Positions 1-12,965 of a DNA stretch of 64,000 bases are shown here, one piece after another; the stretch's first letter is position 1; the number at the start of each line of letters is the position of its first letter. The notes below the pieces were generated by a model, which did not search any database, was not told where the DNA came from, and saw nothing but the letters and a program-made list of their open reading frames with translations. Made by a program: the position numbers and the translations under genes. This DNA comes from Chlorops oryzae (lineage: Eukaryota > Arthropoda > Insecta > Diptera > Chloropidae): assembly GCA_020466095.1 (NCBI GenBank), contig CM035807.1:33956939-34020938 (forward strand). Reading direction: 5' to 3'.

Positions 1-154
1 GAAAGTTAATAAAGAAGCATTTTGTTTTTTTAATGTGAGGCCGGTTCAAAATGTTCTCGGCCGTCAAAGTGGATGCTAAAAGAAAGGTTAGTGTTGGCTG
101 GCAGATTCCAGGTCTTCAGGTTGTCCGAAATGGAAAAGAAAAACAGGTTATAAT

Positions 155-669
155 CAGGGACGTGAACCGGTTGGAAAATTTTCCCGATTCGGTTCGGCGG
201 TTCGAACCGTATTTGAACTTTTGGATTGGTTCGTCAAACCGGTTTTAAGACTTCTTTGAACCGGGGTTTCGGTTCGGTTCATTGGTTCGGGAATTTTTTA
301 AACTGAAACAATATGTTAACACGTGTTCCCACTTCTAACGCAATTTTTTTACCATTTTGGGTTAAAATTTGCAGAATAAAAAGTTTGTGGTGGTTACCTT
401 ACTCATATAAGAGATGGTATCGGTACTAATTTCATAAGAATATCGACTTCGATTTTTTTATTTTTGGTCTATGGGAGCGACCATTAGGAATAGTTGCAGG
501 CGAAAATGAAACCTTGAACCTTTACAAAAAGGGGTTCGGTTTGCGGTTCGGTTTTCGGTTCAGTTTTCGGTTCGGTTCAAACATCTGTAAGAAATTTCGG
601 TTCGGTTAATGGTTCGGTTCATCTGCAGATAAAAGCGGTTTTCCGGTTCAAAACCGGTTCACGTCCCTG
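155..669. mobile_element. hAT-like MITE with GGTTCGG-rich interior
   Basis: Perfect 18-bp terminal inverted repeats are visible: CAGGGACGTGAACCGGTT at 155-172 and its reverse complement at 652-669. The element is flanked by 8-bp repeats, GTTATAAT (147-154) and GCTATAAT (670-677), which differ at one base. CAG-starting termini with an 8-bp duplication are the hAT signature. The 515-bp interior has no coding frame of note and is filled with irregular GGTTCGG / CCGGTT repeats in both orientations, so it is a non-autonomous element with a satellite-like core. The ends are certain; assignment to hAT is inferred. Confidence 0.85.
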
Positions 670-677
670 GCTATAAT

Positions 678-3600
678 CACTATAAGTATCAATATGGCGT
701 GAACCTCCAAAATAATTTTACAAAATGGCGGCCCTTGAAAAATTACCCATCGATTTCGGGCATACTTTTTTGTAGTTCAGTGTAAAAAAAAAATAGTAAA
801 AAATTTGTTAAAATTATGATTTAGGTTCACGTCATAATGGTGACAATTCTGCTCTGATTCTAGTTAAAAGCCAGTTCAAAAAAGTGGTTTCGAGATTAAT
901 GCGTTTAAAGTTTGAAGCATATATAAAATTTATTCTGAAGAGGAAATCTTAAAAACTTATCATAACTACAAACTATTTACTTATATTAAAACAATTTTTG
1001 TTAAAATTTGTTTTTCAAAAAAACCTGTGCTTTTGCTCTGAAAAAACTTAGTTTCTCATCAACATAAAAAAACATTATTAAATAATATTTTTTAGGGCGC
1101 ATTTTAATTCCGGTCCTTTTATTTTGGAGAACAAAAATTTCACAAGGTGGTCCACATTTTTGAATTGAAAGAATTTATTTTTTCTTTTTTTCTTCGGGTA
1201 TAATCCCCCCTCAATTGGTTAATAAAATGCTTATAAGAAGAATGAAAAGAAGAAGTACCCGTGCGACGGTGGTACCTGCCAATTTTGTAAGGTTCACAAA
1301 AGGCTTGGTTTGGAAAGAAATATTGAACTCCTCTTGAAGTATTTTTTTTTTGTTATTTTAAAAATCCTGGTCATTTAATTTTGTCCGTTTGTTCAACAAA
1401 TTATAATATTTGATTATCATCCAATCAACCTTTGAAATAGTTACAAAGGGAAATTTTTTTTTTCAGTTTTAAATAAAAAAGAAAGCTTTTTTTTTTTCCC
1501 TTGATTTACATTTCCTTGGTTGAAATTTTTTTTTTCTGGATTTAAAATTAATTTAAATAAATAATTTATTTGCATCAAGCCGCCTTGGCTTTAGTTAAGT
1601 AACTTTCGTGCAATTAAATTCTTTTAAAAGTAGGAATCAACTTTTTTATTTGAGAGACAATTATTCCGCAGAATAATTCTTTCCTTTCAACCGAACGTTT
1701 CCCAAATGAAAACTTATTGAAGGAAAAAGGAAATAAAAGTGAAAACTTTTAAAGGCTTTTTGTAGGTTACAGCTTTTTGAGAACTTTGGCATTATCTGTT
1801 CCCCTTTTTCCCTGCTTTATTTTTGGAACAAACCCAAAAAAGGGACCGAAGAAAAAAGCTATATAACAACATCCAAATGGACTCGTTTTTTAAAATCCTG
1901 ATTATTTGATGCGTTATTGTTTAAAATAAAGGATTTCTTTTTTTTTGTAGAATTCATTTAAATTTCCCTTTTGGCTTAAATTTTTTAAAAAAATTATTAA
2001 TAAATTATTTAACAATTTTTAAGCTAATAAATGCCAAAATTTATGAAATGTACAATTGTATCTGAGGACATCCATGCGCAAGGGGACTTCTCTTCAACCC
2101 CCCCAAAGGTTTAAATACAAGTTGAAAATTACCGCCGAAGGAAAAAGGAATTTAAAAAGTACACTTTTAAAAAGTTTTTTGGGTTAACTTTTTGACGAAC
2201 TTTTCCTTTTTTCCTTAAACCCCTTTTCTGTGTTTAGTAATGGAAGAAAAACAAAAAACAACGAAACATAAGGACACAAAAGTGACAAACATCAAGGGAA
2301 CCTTTTTAAATGGATTGTGGCGATAATCTTTGAAGAAAAAATTTTTTATTTTAAATCAAAAGATTTTTAAATTTTTTTAAAAATAGTTTTTAATTATGAT
2401 TTCAATTTTTTTCGTTTTTGAAAAAAATTTGGAAAAGTTAAAATTCGGAAAATGAACCCCTGGGCAAATCGTTAACTTTTCGAGAAATTTATTATTATTT
2501 TACTCGGCATTTCTAAAAATTTCTTGAAGGTATAGCTTATATTCGGTTTCAAACACTTCTTTGAAAAAAATTTAACAAATAGAATTGGGCCTCTCTGGAT
2601 TCGATAAGTAACCAGCGTAATTAACGATAACATACCTTTTTAAACCCCCCCTGAATGATTCCTTCGCACGGGCCCGCTGCAGCAAAGGCTTTTTTTTGTC
2701 ATAACGTGTGGAAAAATATTCCTTAAAAAGTTAAGCCAGTCTGAAGAGACTGCCTTTGCTTCACCGCAAACTTGTAAACAATTGCCTAGAACAGCCGGTG
2801 TAGTTGTTTCAGGAAATCGATTCTTTTCCCCTATAGAAACGCTTTCATTTTTCAACAAGTTTTTTTTTCATTGAATTTCCATGTTATCAACTGCTTTGGA
2901 AAAGGAAATTTTTTAAACCCCAAACCCCAAGGGTTGCGGTATTCATAGCAAACATTTCTCGAGAAACATTTAATCGAAAACATTTATTGCACATTGCGGG
3001 TTAATCTTGAAACCTTTATAGGATTTGAAAACAGTTTAAATAACGAAGACCCACAATCAAAAAAAACCCCCCGGACTTTTTTGTGCTAAAATTTGCCATA
3101 AGGATTGAATGCCAAATAAATTAAAATAAGTTCAAACAAAAATTTTTGGGTGCGATAAGTCGGCTAGCGAAAAATCTCAATGGAAAATTGGGTTTTAATT
3201 TTGATTCCGAAGCCCAAAAGATTTTGCGAAGAAACGGTATATTCCTTTTGCCTTTTTTTTATTTTTTTTTTTTTTCGCGATAAAAAGGGTATGAATCGTT
3301 CATCTAAAACCCAAAAATTGAAATTTCAAGGGTTCACTATATGGAAAATTTTAATTCCCTGCAGAAAGACTGCACCATCTAGTGCCAATGAGTACCATAC
3401 ATTTCCCTTGAATTTTGAAGGGAAGTATATCAGGTAAAATTTTTTTCTTTAGTATTTTGTTAATTAAAAAAAATAATTTGGAAAATTTTTTGGTTTTTTA
3501 ATTTTAAATTTTTTTAAAATCCGAAATTGCTTATTTTTGCTGAAACCTTTGTTTCTTTAAAAAATTTCGGTTAAAAAATTTTTTCTTTTTCCCCTCGGAG

Positions 3601-6600
3601 TTCCTCGTTGGGAAGAGTGAAATTCCATACCACAAATTGTAAAAATTCAAAATTTTATTTTAATTGGATTTGCTTACAAAATTTAGAAATTTTTTCCAAA
3701 TAATATAAAAATATAAAGGGGAAATAAAAACCGGGTAATTGGAAACCTGGTACATCTTTATGACAATTCAAAATTTCCATTACGCTGAACCCAAATTTTT
3801 TTTCAAATTTTGGCACTAAAATTCTCAAAATACTACTAGATCTCCAACAAAAACAAAAAAATAAAAAAAGGCAAAAGGCTCCAACTTTTCAATTATTTCA
3901 TATAATTTTCTGGTGCTTCCTCAAAATTAAAACCCGAATTTTTCCATTGCTAATTTTTTTAGCCGCTCAGTATCCTACACCAAATTTTTTTTCTGGACAT
4001 TTAATATTAGTTAGTGATATGTTTGAAATTTGGCCAAAATTGCAAATTATTTCCCCAAAATTTTCTTTTGATAAAGCCGAAGCCGAATTTTTCTTAAAGC
4101 TTAAATTTGGGCGGGCTTAAATTTCAAAGTCCCGTATTCCAAAAATTACTTTTTTTTTCCAAAAAAATAATACCGGGTTGTTTTAAGAAATTATTTAAAA
4201 GTGCTAAAGATAAATGGTCCTACTACACCCTTCAAAGTTGGACTACTGGGGACTCAAAATCATTATGATTCCCATTTAATTTATTTTATGGAACGCTACA
4301 ATTTAAATTATCTGTATTGGAAAAACTGTCAATTTTTGCACATGGCTCCGGGTTATCAGTTGGGTCGGTTTTGGCAGAGTTTTTTTTTTTTAAAAAAAAA
4401 TTTTATTTTTTATTTTTTTTTTTTGTTTTTGTTTTTTTAAAATTTTTTCTTTTTTAAATTTTCCGCCCGGCCAATAAGTGTTTGGGTGGAAGCGCTTTAA
4501 CCTTTGGTAAAAAAGAAATTTTGTTTGATAAACGCTGAATTTTTTTTCCGGGTTTTTTGAAAGCAGGTTTTTTTAGTAAACCAATTTTTTATTAAAAAAA
4601 TTTTCCAAAAAATTAAATTAGAAAAAATGCTTAAAATTTAGGGGGAATTTTTTTGTTTAAAATAAAATTTAAAAAACAAATTAAAAATTGTATTAAGAAA
4701 ACCATAAAAAAAAAAAATTTGCTCACCTTTAATTCAATTCAAATGGTTTGCAATAAAATTTTTTTCGTTGAACAAAACCCCTGAAACGTAAACTCATCCC
4801 GTAGATTTTTCCTGAACGGGGAATTCAGTTGCAAATCCTTGAATTTTCCCATGAAATTTTCATAAAGTTTACAGGGTGCAAATTTTATTTTAAACCCTGC
4901 GGTCATGGTCCAAGGTTTTAAGTAACTGTCCCGCTGATCACATTTTAAAACAAAAAAATATTTTAATGTCATTAACCAACCTTTGACTTTTAAAAAACCC
5001 CAAATTTTGAAAATATTTTACCCTCATTAAATAATAGCATAAGACATAGGATTTTACCGATATGGTTGAAGTTAAAAATGGATTTTAAAATTTTGCCAAA
5101 TGCTTTTTTGATTCCCTAATTAAAGGGAGGATTTATTTGGTTTTTTTTGGAAGCCCAAAATTTTGAATAATGATTATTTTAGGAAAAAGTTTTTAAATTC
5201 AGTTTAATCTTTTGCGTCATGAAAAATTTTTGTTGGATTTTAAACAAACAAAAATTTTCGGATTTTTTAATAAAATGAGGTAAATGTCCAAAATGTTTTT
5301 ATTGTTTTTTTTGAATTTTCAATTTAGTGTTTTAAAAATCCACTGAAATCCACAATCTTATTTTCAAACTGTTTTTAAGTAGTTGGAAGATTACAGTTAA
5401 AAATAATGGCAATTAAAAAGCAATAAATTACCAAAAGCAACAACCAACCCCGGATACCGGAACCACCTGCCCGGGATTTTGCGTTTGTTGGGGAAAAAAT
5501 TTTTTAGGGATTTTTTTATTTATAAAAGAAAAATCAGTAGAAAGATTTTTTTAAAGAATGTTGTCCTTTCTGTAAATTTATTTTAAATTTATTTTTTTTT
5601 TGTAATGTTCACGACTAAAAAAAGTTTCCGAGTTTTGGCGAATTTGACTTTTGGGCTCCAGGACCAAGGTCCAAAAAGGTAATATCAAACTTAAAATAGT
5701 AAGCTACAAAAGTTTACTTCTAAAAGACCTTTTGTCCTTTATTTTCAAAACCCTTGTTGGGGTTTTTTAAAAATTTAAAACCCCAAAACCAAAATTTTTT
5801 AAACAAGTAATTATTTTTTTCTTTTAAGGGTAAAATTAGACCAAATTAAAAACCCCCAAAACTTTTCAAAATGAATTTTAACCCAAAATTAATGGGCCGA
5901 AACAAAACGGCAAAAATTTGTTTTTAAATTTCCCCAAAAAATTTGTTAATGGAGAATTTTAAGGGTACCTGTGTCGTTAAAGCCTTGAACGTTTAACAAA
6001 TTTTTTCGGAATTTGCTAAAAAAATTTTGGGCTTATATTTGTGATTAAATTTTTTAAAACTTTTAGGTGGGAAATTCATGGCCGGTTTCCCTTTAAAATT
6101 TTTTTATTTTGAAAATGAAATTTTTAAAAATAATAAATTCCTTTTAGTCGAAATTTTTTTTAATTGGTTTTTTAAATTTTTAAGAATCTTTTATATTTAT
6201 AGAAAAAGTTTCCTTGGTTTAAACATCCTCGGTCGCAATTTAAATGCAAATTTGAAATAATTTCCAATTAAAGACCTAAAATGAAACATTCTATTTGTTG
6301 TTCAAAGGTTAAAAATTCGTTTCCCCATAAGTTTTTTTTTCGATTGAAATTTAAGGAAAACTAAATTTCCCTGGAGGATTAATTCATTCCAATGAAGTTA
6401 TTTCGTTTTTAAAGAAAAAAAGAATTTTTTCAAACTGTCAATTAGTTTGGATAAGAAATGGTTTACGAAGAATCAAATTTTATGGGCTTGGGTTCTGTTG
6501 AAACAACCGCTAAAACTATTAAATTTGTAAAGAAATTTAACAAAATTAAGGTATTATGAATCCAAAAATAATTTTGCCCCCATAAACCCTTCAAATTTTT

Positions 6601-7490
6601 AAAAATAAAGGCTTGACAAATTCATAATCCCAAAGGGCTATAAAGGTAAACTCTTGACTGTTTTTTATTTTTCAAAGAAAAATTGGATTTTTTTAAAATT
6701 TTCTTTTGGATTTGGATTTGGTTTTTTAAACTTTGATTAGTTTTTCAAATTTAAGGTGGATTTGGGGTCATAAAGTAAAAAACTTAAGCTTTTGCCTTTC
6801 CTTTAATTAAAATATTGAAATTGTTTTAAACCATCCAGGCGATTTTTACAAACGCAATGACTTTTTCGGTGAAATTACACCTGCTACCCCCTTCAAAATT
6901 CACGCGCCTTCATAATTGTTTGAATTGATGAAATATTTTTGTAAAACAATTACGCTGAAATCAATGCCCTGGTGCTTAAAAATGTGTTTTTATGTGGGGA
7001 TTTAGTATATACTTTTCTTAAGTCAAATAATTTGCAAAGATTAGCTCGTAAGCATTTTAAATTTCGTACAATCATAAGTATTGCTGCAAATTAGAAGGAA
7101 TACAAATATAATAATTTGATTAGGAAAAGTTTAACATCCGAGCGTACACCATTCCCTTCGGTGGTCGACACCGGACTGAAATGCAGGGTGGCCATAATTT
7201 TTTCCATTTTGACAGCACACGTTGATGAAAAACACTTTACTAATTTAAGTACGATATTCGAAGTATTAAATACGTCCCACCATACCGATTTAATGCTTCG
7301 AATATGGCTACTAATTTCAGAACCCTCTAAGACTGCTTTAAGAAGGATATTAAATACCAATTTAAAACCAAAGTGACAGCTCTACTTTAAAACCGATTTA
7401 AGTGACATTAAAGAAGGGAGGATTCAAATACCAAAAACTGATCATATTAAGTTTGAATAAAGAAATGAAATACCGAATGAATACCACATT
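678..7490. other. Non-genic AT-rich DNA, homopolymer-heavy to about 6.9 kb
   Basis: No recognisable gene, RNA or transposon end was found. From roughly 1.1 to 6.9 kb the sequence is dominated by A and T runs, with short C/G runs, and only short low-complexity frames occur. The texture changes near 6.9-7.1 kb to ordinary mixed sequence. A small region around 7.09-7.38 kb is open on both strands for about 86-89 codons but matches no family I know. Confidence 0.6.
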
Positions 7491-8038
7491 TTGCTACTTG
7501 GGCTAGGGTCTGTTATGAATATTACAAAAACTGCTCTAAAACCTGAGTTTTTCAAGATATTTTGATGAAACTTGGTATTTGAACATGTTTAAAGGCAAGT
7601 AATATGATTTCAAAAAATTTTAAAAGTGGGCGTGGCATAAGGGCGTTTTTCGAAAATTGTCTCCTACACCCGAAATACCAATGGGACTTGAACGAAATTT
7701 GGCACTTATGCCTTGATCGGTCCACTATTAAGGGTACCTCTAGTACTAGGGTCTGTCACAAAAATCTCAAAACTGCCCCAAAATCGGATTTTTTTTGGAG
7801 ATATTCCACTGAAACTTAGAATTTGAACGTATATTAAGGCCTCCGATTAGAATTCCGAAAAATTGGAAAAGTGGGTGTGGCAAAATGGCGGTTTTCATAA
7901 AGAAGTTAAACAAAACTCGGTATATGGGGCCCCTATGGCCTTAAACAACTCCTGATATTAAAAATTATTTGAACATATGTGTCTGTGTCGGGTATTCTAT
8001 TGTCAGGCTTGCCTGACTATAACACCCTTACTTGTTTT
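7491..8038 (+). repeat. mini-me-like dispersed repeat, 5'-truncated copy
   Basis: This copy lacks the TATACCC head and (GTCY)n tract. It shares with the copies at 34714 and 48205 the AGGGTCTGT...ACTGC module, the GTGGGCGTGGC motif and the tail GACTATAACACCC followed by TTACTTGTTTT. The AGGGTCTGT module occurs twice inside (near 7505 and 7749), so the copy has an internal near-tandem unit of about 245 bp. It encodes nothing recognisable. Confidence 0.7.
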
Positions 8039-8040
8039 TC

Positions 8041-10406
8041 ATTGTGAAAGCAATTTAAGAAAGAAAAAAAAAACAAATTTCGGATATGAAATGAAAGACG
8101 ATTCAAAATTTATGGGTTGAGAGAAAAAACAACAGCAAAATCATTTTAATAACTCCCATTATATTAAACTTTTTGCTTTTTCATTGGTGTAATACTATAA
8201 ACGCACATTCTTGACGCACATAACTGAGCGCTGATATGTTTCATATACCTATCATGTCTTTTAATGTAGTTATTTGGAATTTCTTTTGAGCTTTTGCTGT
8301 TTGAAAACCATTTCCACTTGAAAAAATCTTATTTGCACTTAATCATTTATTCATATTATGTATATCCATTCTTTCGTTTAACAAAATCGCTTAACTTGAC
8401 TAAAGCCATCCCAATTGTAGTCTCGAAAAATATTCATTGTTTTTTGAAACAAAATTATGTTTGGGTACTTAAAAATACGTAATGCTTAGTTTTCAGTTTT
8501 CAGTTTTCAATAGAAGCGCCGCTTTACTCAGTGTAAGTGGGACTAAATTGCAAATTTAAATATCTTTATTTCCGAAAATAATTTTGCAAATTTTCATAAA
8601 TTAATCTCTATTAAAAAACTTTCACCAATGCAACCAATTAAACATTTTTCACAGAAATTAATTTTAATAAAAATAACCGAAATATGCGAATGTTTCAAAA
8701 CAACATTTTTTGATTAAAGCTTCTCTTCCATATGGCCACAGATACACAGAAGATCCTTAATTCGGACTACGTGAATGATAAAAATAGTTTTTTGTAAAAG
8801 TGGCTGAGTTTTCATATCACGAATATAATGTAATTTCACTTTTTTGAAAATTAAAACATTCGAATGATGAAATTTATTACTCACAACTTTTCAAATAAAA
8901 TTGAAACGCATAAAAATTGGTTACCTTTCCCGGTAAGTTCAGAGGAAAATCATTGCGTTAATCTCGCGGTAGAAATAAACATATATTATTCTTAGAAATA
9001 TGCTGCGATATATCAAATATACCACACAGGAATGCTCATCTTTATCCAATCATATTTGCTTGTGTCAAAGAATATCAATTTCAAATTTCTTTAGAATTCG
9101 ATATGAATTTTCCACAGAAATAAATGCATCAAGATGCCAATAATAAAATATTTCATGCTGTATACGTACGTGCTGTAACATGTTTATATGATGTAAAAGT
9201 TGGAAGAAAAATTTTTAAATTTGTCTAACGAAGTTGCAGCACACTTACTATACTTCTTAACTGTAAGAATGTATGTTGAGAAGAGCTCTTGAGAAGGACG
9301 CCAAAGTGTAAAACTTTTTAAGCAGCAACACTTTACGGATGCATTGACATACCTGATGCGGAAGTAATGTTTGAAAGCTTTTATATTCCAACAGGAAGCT
9401 TATAACAGATGTAAACATTATTATTCGTTGTCCTTGGTGTAACATATTCTTAAGATTTTATTTTCTCCTTTAATTTCAACGAAACGCGATGTTAAATATT
9501 CCCATATTAGTATATAGAACCTATTCAGAGATGCTGTTGACCAAATGTAACTACTCGTAATTTAATGTGACTTCAGAAATTAATTTCTAAATACATAGTA
9601 TCTACTCTACTCAAACAAGTGCAGTTGTTTCACTAAAATCACTTAATTCCGTTCTTAAAAAAACTGTAATTTAAACTTCAAAAATAACTCAAAACATTTC
9701 TGGCCAGAAAAAATGTTCTTCCGTTGTGAATATTTCCTTTCAGTTTTGGTCAAGAAAATTATTTCCTTTCCTGATGCCTTCTTCGAGGATAAAATTCTGT
9801 GTCATTGCCTTCAAAACAAATGTTCAATGAATTGAAAGTAAAACAAAAAACCCAACATGCCTTGACCACTTCCATAAAATTCAGAATAAAATATAAGTAT
9901 AAAGAAGAAAAGCAAGGATTCCACAAAACATTCCAGTACTCGAAATCGATCAACCCATTCACACATTCACGTTGGCGAACTAAATGACTGCAAGTAGAAT
10001 TACCACCGATGTTTTTCTTTTCTCGAAATATTGAAAAGGATTCAACGTAAAAATACACTGAGGAAAATTATTTAATTTTTATTTTCTTTTTGTGGGAAAA
10101 TTTTTGTTTATGTAAAATTCAGAAAAAATAAATTTTTTTTTTCCCTGTCTTATTCACTTTTAGTCGCCATTTGTTTCATCTTTCTATCTTAACCCTCTTA
10201 TACCTGGCTCCTACTCTAGACTGACTTTTTTGAACAAATTTCCAAAAACAAACTAATAATAATTTCAGATTCTTGTTTTTCTACCTAAAATAAGTCATAT
10301 CTGAACTTTTCATTGAAAAAAAAAAAAAATAAAGATGTGACGTTACAGGGTTATATAGATTTTGACATATGAAATTGAAAAAAATTGATTTCTATAATAC
10401 CGTCGG
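8041..10406. other. Non-genic AT-rich DNA
   Basis: No gene or mobile-element termini could be supported. A single transposon-end-like string, CACTGAGGAAAA, is present near 10059; it resembles the termini of the elements at 56053 and 62038 but has no partner. Confidence 0.5.
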
Positions 10407-10731
10407 CAGACGTATATAGTTAATCGAGATTAAATTTTTTAAATCCACTTTTCCAAAAAACCCTGACAGACGACAAATGGTGGATTAAAAAATGTATGAT
10501 CCAAGCAACCAGCTTTTTTATGTTTCAACAATTTTGATTCCACTCAATTAAATTTATTATTTAAATTCTATTTGACAGCTATCACCAAGGTTTCTTTGTC
10601 AAAAAGAACGATTATGAATATAATCGCGCTTCTAAAAGTTCGATTAAAATGGAATTGATCCTACTTTTATCTATAAATAATTCATCTTTAATCTGCAAAA
10701 CGGAGATAATCGCGATTATGCTATACGTCTG
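10407..10731. mobile_element. Candidate MITE with ~26-bp imperfect TIRs
   Basis: The left end CAGACGTATA plus TAATCGAGATTA is mirrored on the right by TAATCGCGATTA plus TATACGTCTG, an inverted repeat of about 26 bp with a few mismatches, 325 bp overall. No clear target-site duplication is seen, so the exact boundaries and superfamily are uncertain. The interior is noncoding. Confidence 0.5.
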
Positions 10732-12706
10732 TCTAGGCTATAAGAGTTTTTTGAAGGATATTTCATAAAAAAACCGGACAATTCCATTTTATAGAAAAAT
10801 CTAGCTCCGGTATAAATTTGTTTTGCATGGTCCAAGCGATGAGGAGCATAAAAAGGAGCCAAAAGGATATCACGTATTTTTATTTACAGCTCGACTTTCT
10901 TCAACGAAATTACTGGTATTTGTTAAGTGAGGATTATTGAAGTTTTTCCAAAAATTTCACTGCAGTAAAAAATTTTACACGCGAAATTTCACGAATTTCT
11001 TTTTTTTTTTCAAAAGTCGAAATTTTAATGAATTTAAATTCTATAACGTTCATTTATCAAGAATTCGCCTTTTATTGTAAATTGGAATATTTTCGTCAGT
11101 TAATTAAAAATACGCAAAGCTTGGGAGATCGAGCGTGTTTCTAGGAATTCGAAGCCATGAGTTGAATTTCGCGTTCGTCAAAGCATTACAGAAAATAAAT
11201 TCTATTGATAGGAAAAAAGACTCAGCAAGGAATTTGGAGTCACCCGCCGTGTGCAAGTTTGTTTCTTTAATAAAAACAAAAAATAAGGCTCAAAGTCTTC
11301 TTCCTAGTTTAAGCTTTCAAGTGATCGTCCTCAGGAGAGATTAAACTAGATTTATTTATTTAACATAAAGCACACCATTTAAATTTAACAAGTAAGGAAC
11401 TCTCTCCAGCTTAGTCAGAATTGAAAAACTTCATATAAAAAGCCGCTTCAGAAATGAATCCGAAATTTTCTGAAGTGTTTTTGTTATATGAAGCTTTTCA
11501 TTTCTGTTTCATTTCTGAGACAACTGGAGAGAGCCCTTAAAAGTAAAAGTAAAATAATAACTCAAATTCCGCGAAAGTTTCATATTTTTCGACATCAAAG
11601 TTCGTTGGAACTGCTCGAATCTACTTTTTGTATTAAATGGCAATTAGGATGAATATTTGGAGATTATTTGAGGTAATGAGTTCAAGCAACTTATTCAATG
11701 GGCCAAAGTAGAGTCTAGACAAGATAAAGCACTCGCATTCAAACTGAATTCAACAAATAACAAACAAAGTAATTCAAACAAATACATTGAAGTAGTCGGT
11801 ACTAACTTTTGAATGTACGTACAATGTATATACAATGTAGAACGTACAAAATCAATTGCCTTCGAAGACAGCATTTTGGAATGATGCCAACAAACTCGAA
11901 TGTAACTTAAACTTGTTTCGAAACAGGAAAAATCTCAATTTTTTCTTCAGAGAAAGAATCTATGAGTATACCTACGTGTTATTTTGCACATTTTCCACAT
12001 GAATTGACTTTTAATCTGATTAACACTGTGTTGCCCTTTCAAATGGAAAGAGTATAAATGAAAATATTAGAGACGCTTATGAACTGTACTGAGAAAAAAA
12101 TAAAAAATAAAAAATAAATAAAAACAAACTGGCTTTTGATGAGTGGGTGGAAGTGAAATGAAGAAGTAAATCTTTCTGAAATGAAAGATAAGTTCAAGTA
12201 TGATTCATCAGAAAATCAGCTTAAGATATAGACTAAAAATAGGTTATTAATCAAAGCCCTGATAATAAAATAAGAACCTATTGAAAAATGAAAAGAATGA
12301 AAGTCACAGTTTGATCCCAAAGAAATCTTATAAAAAAATCAATACCGTTCCGTTTTCCATGGATGATTTGACAAACGAGGTGCTGGAATTTGGTGTCATC
12401 TAAGCTTTTACACGTGAAAGAAAACACGTCTACTGACTTTGGTATTTCGCATGATAAAATCAACTGACAAGTACACAGCATAAAAAGGACTTTGCCTTTC
12501 GAAGTTAATTTGGTAATTTCGATTCCATTCTTTGTGGAAATACTTTTGCATAACCTGAAGTTAAGGCTATTTTATAGCTCCGACTACTTTCCAATTAATC
12601 CCTCAATAACAATAAAAAGGTATTACCTACGATTACTTCCATGTCTGCAAGGTGATGCTAATGTATTCAACCGGGTATAAAAGCATCATAAGCATAGTAA
12701 TATATA
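10732..12706. other. Non-genic DNA left of the LTR element
   Basis: AT-rich sequence with one inverted-repeat hairpin (11400-11534, listed separately) and no supported gene. It ends in an alternating TATATA stretch, which is the insertion site of the LTR retrotransposon. Confidence 0.5.
11400..11534. repeat. Imperfect inverted-repeat hairpin
   Basis: CTCTCTCCAG at the left end and CTGGAGAGAG at the right end bound two imperfectly complementary arms. The inner arms include CTTCATATAAAAAG facing TTGTTATATGAAG, and CTTCAGAAA facing TTTCTGAAG. About 135 bp could fold into a single stem-loop. It may be a tiny foldback MITE; no target duplication was recognised. Confidence 0.5.
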
Positions 12707-12959
12707 TGTAGGGATATGACTTTATTTACGATAAATATACGTAAATTAACGTTGGAAGTAGAACTTAGATTTATAAACTTATGCAAAATAAATAAAAGAC
12801 GTTGATGTATTTTAAAACTTCACGACGCGATGCGCAGCGATCTCCTTTCTCTCTTTCAATGCTCTTTTTAGTGTGCTTCATTCCACGAGTACTTTGCAAA
12901 AGGTACTCACTCGCGCAGCTCAGTGCAAAATCGGGTTGCCAGACACTACGGATCCTACA
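12707..12959 (-). repeat. 3' LTR
   Basis: 253 bp, bounded by TGTAGG and CCTACA, a perfect 6-bp inverted repeat at the LTR ends. On the element's sense (minus) strand it contains an AATAAA about 15 nt before the distal end, a likely polyadenylation signal. It appears identical to the copy at 17854. Confidence 0.97.
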
Positions 12960-12965
12960 GATCGG

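Noticed and set aside
7091..7376. Overlapping 86-89-codon frames on both strands
   Set aside because: Neither strand is distinguishable as coding and no family is recognised.
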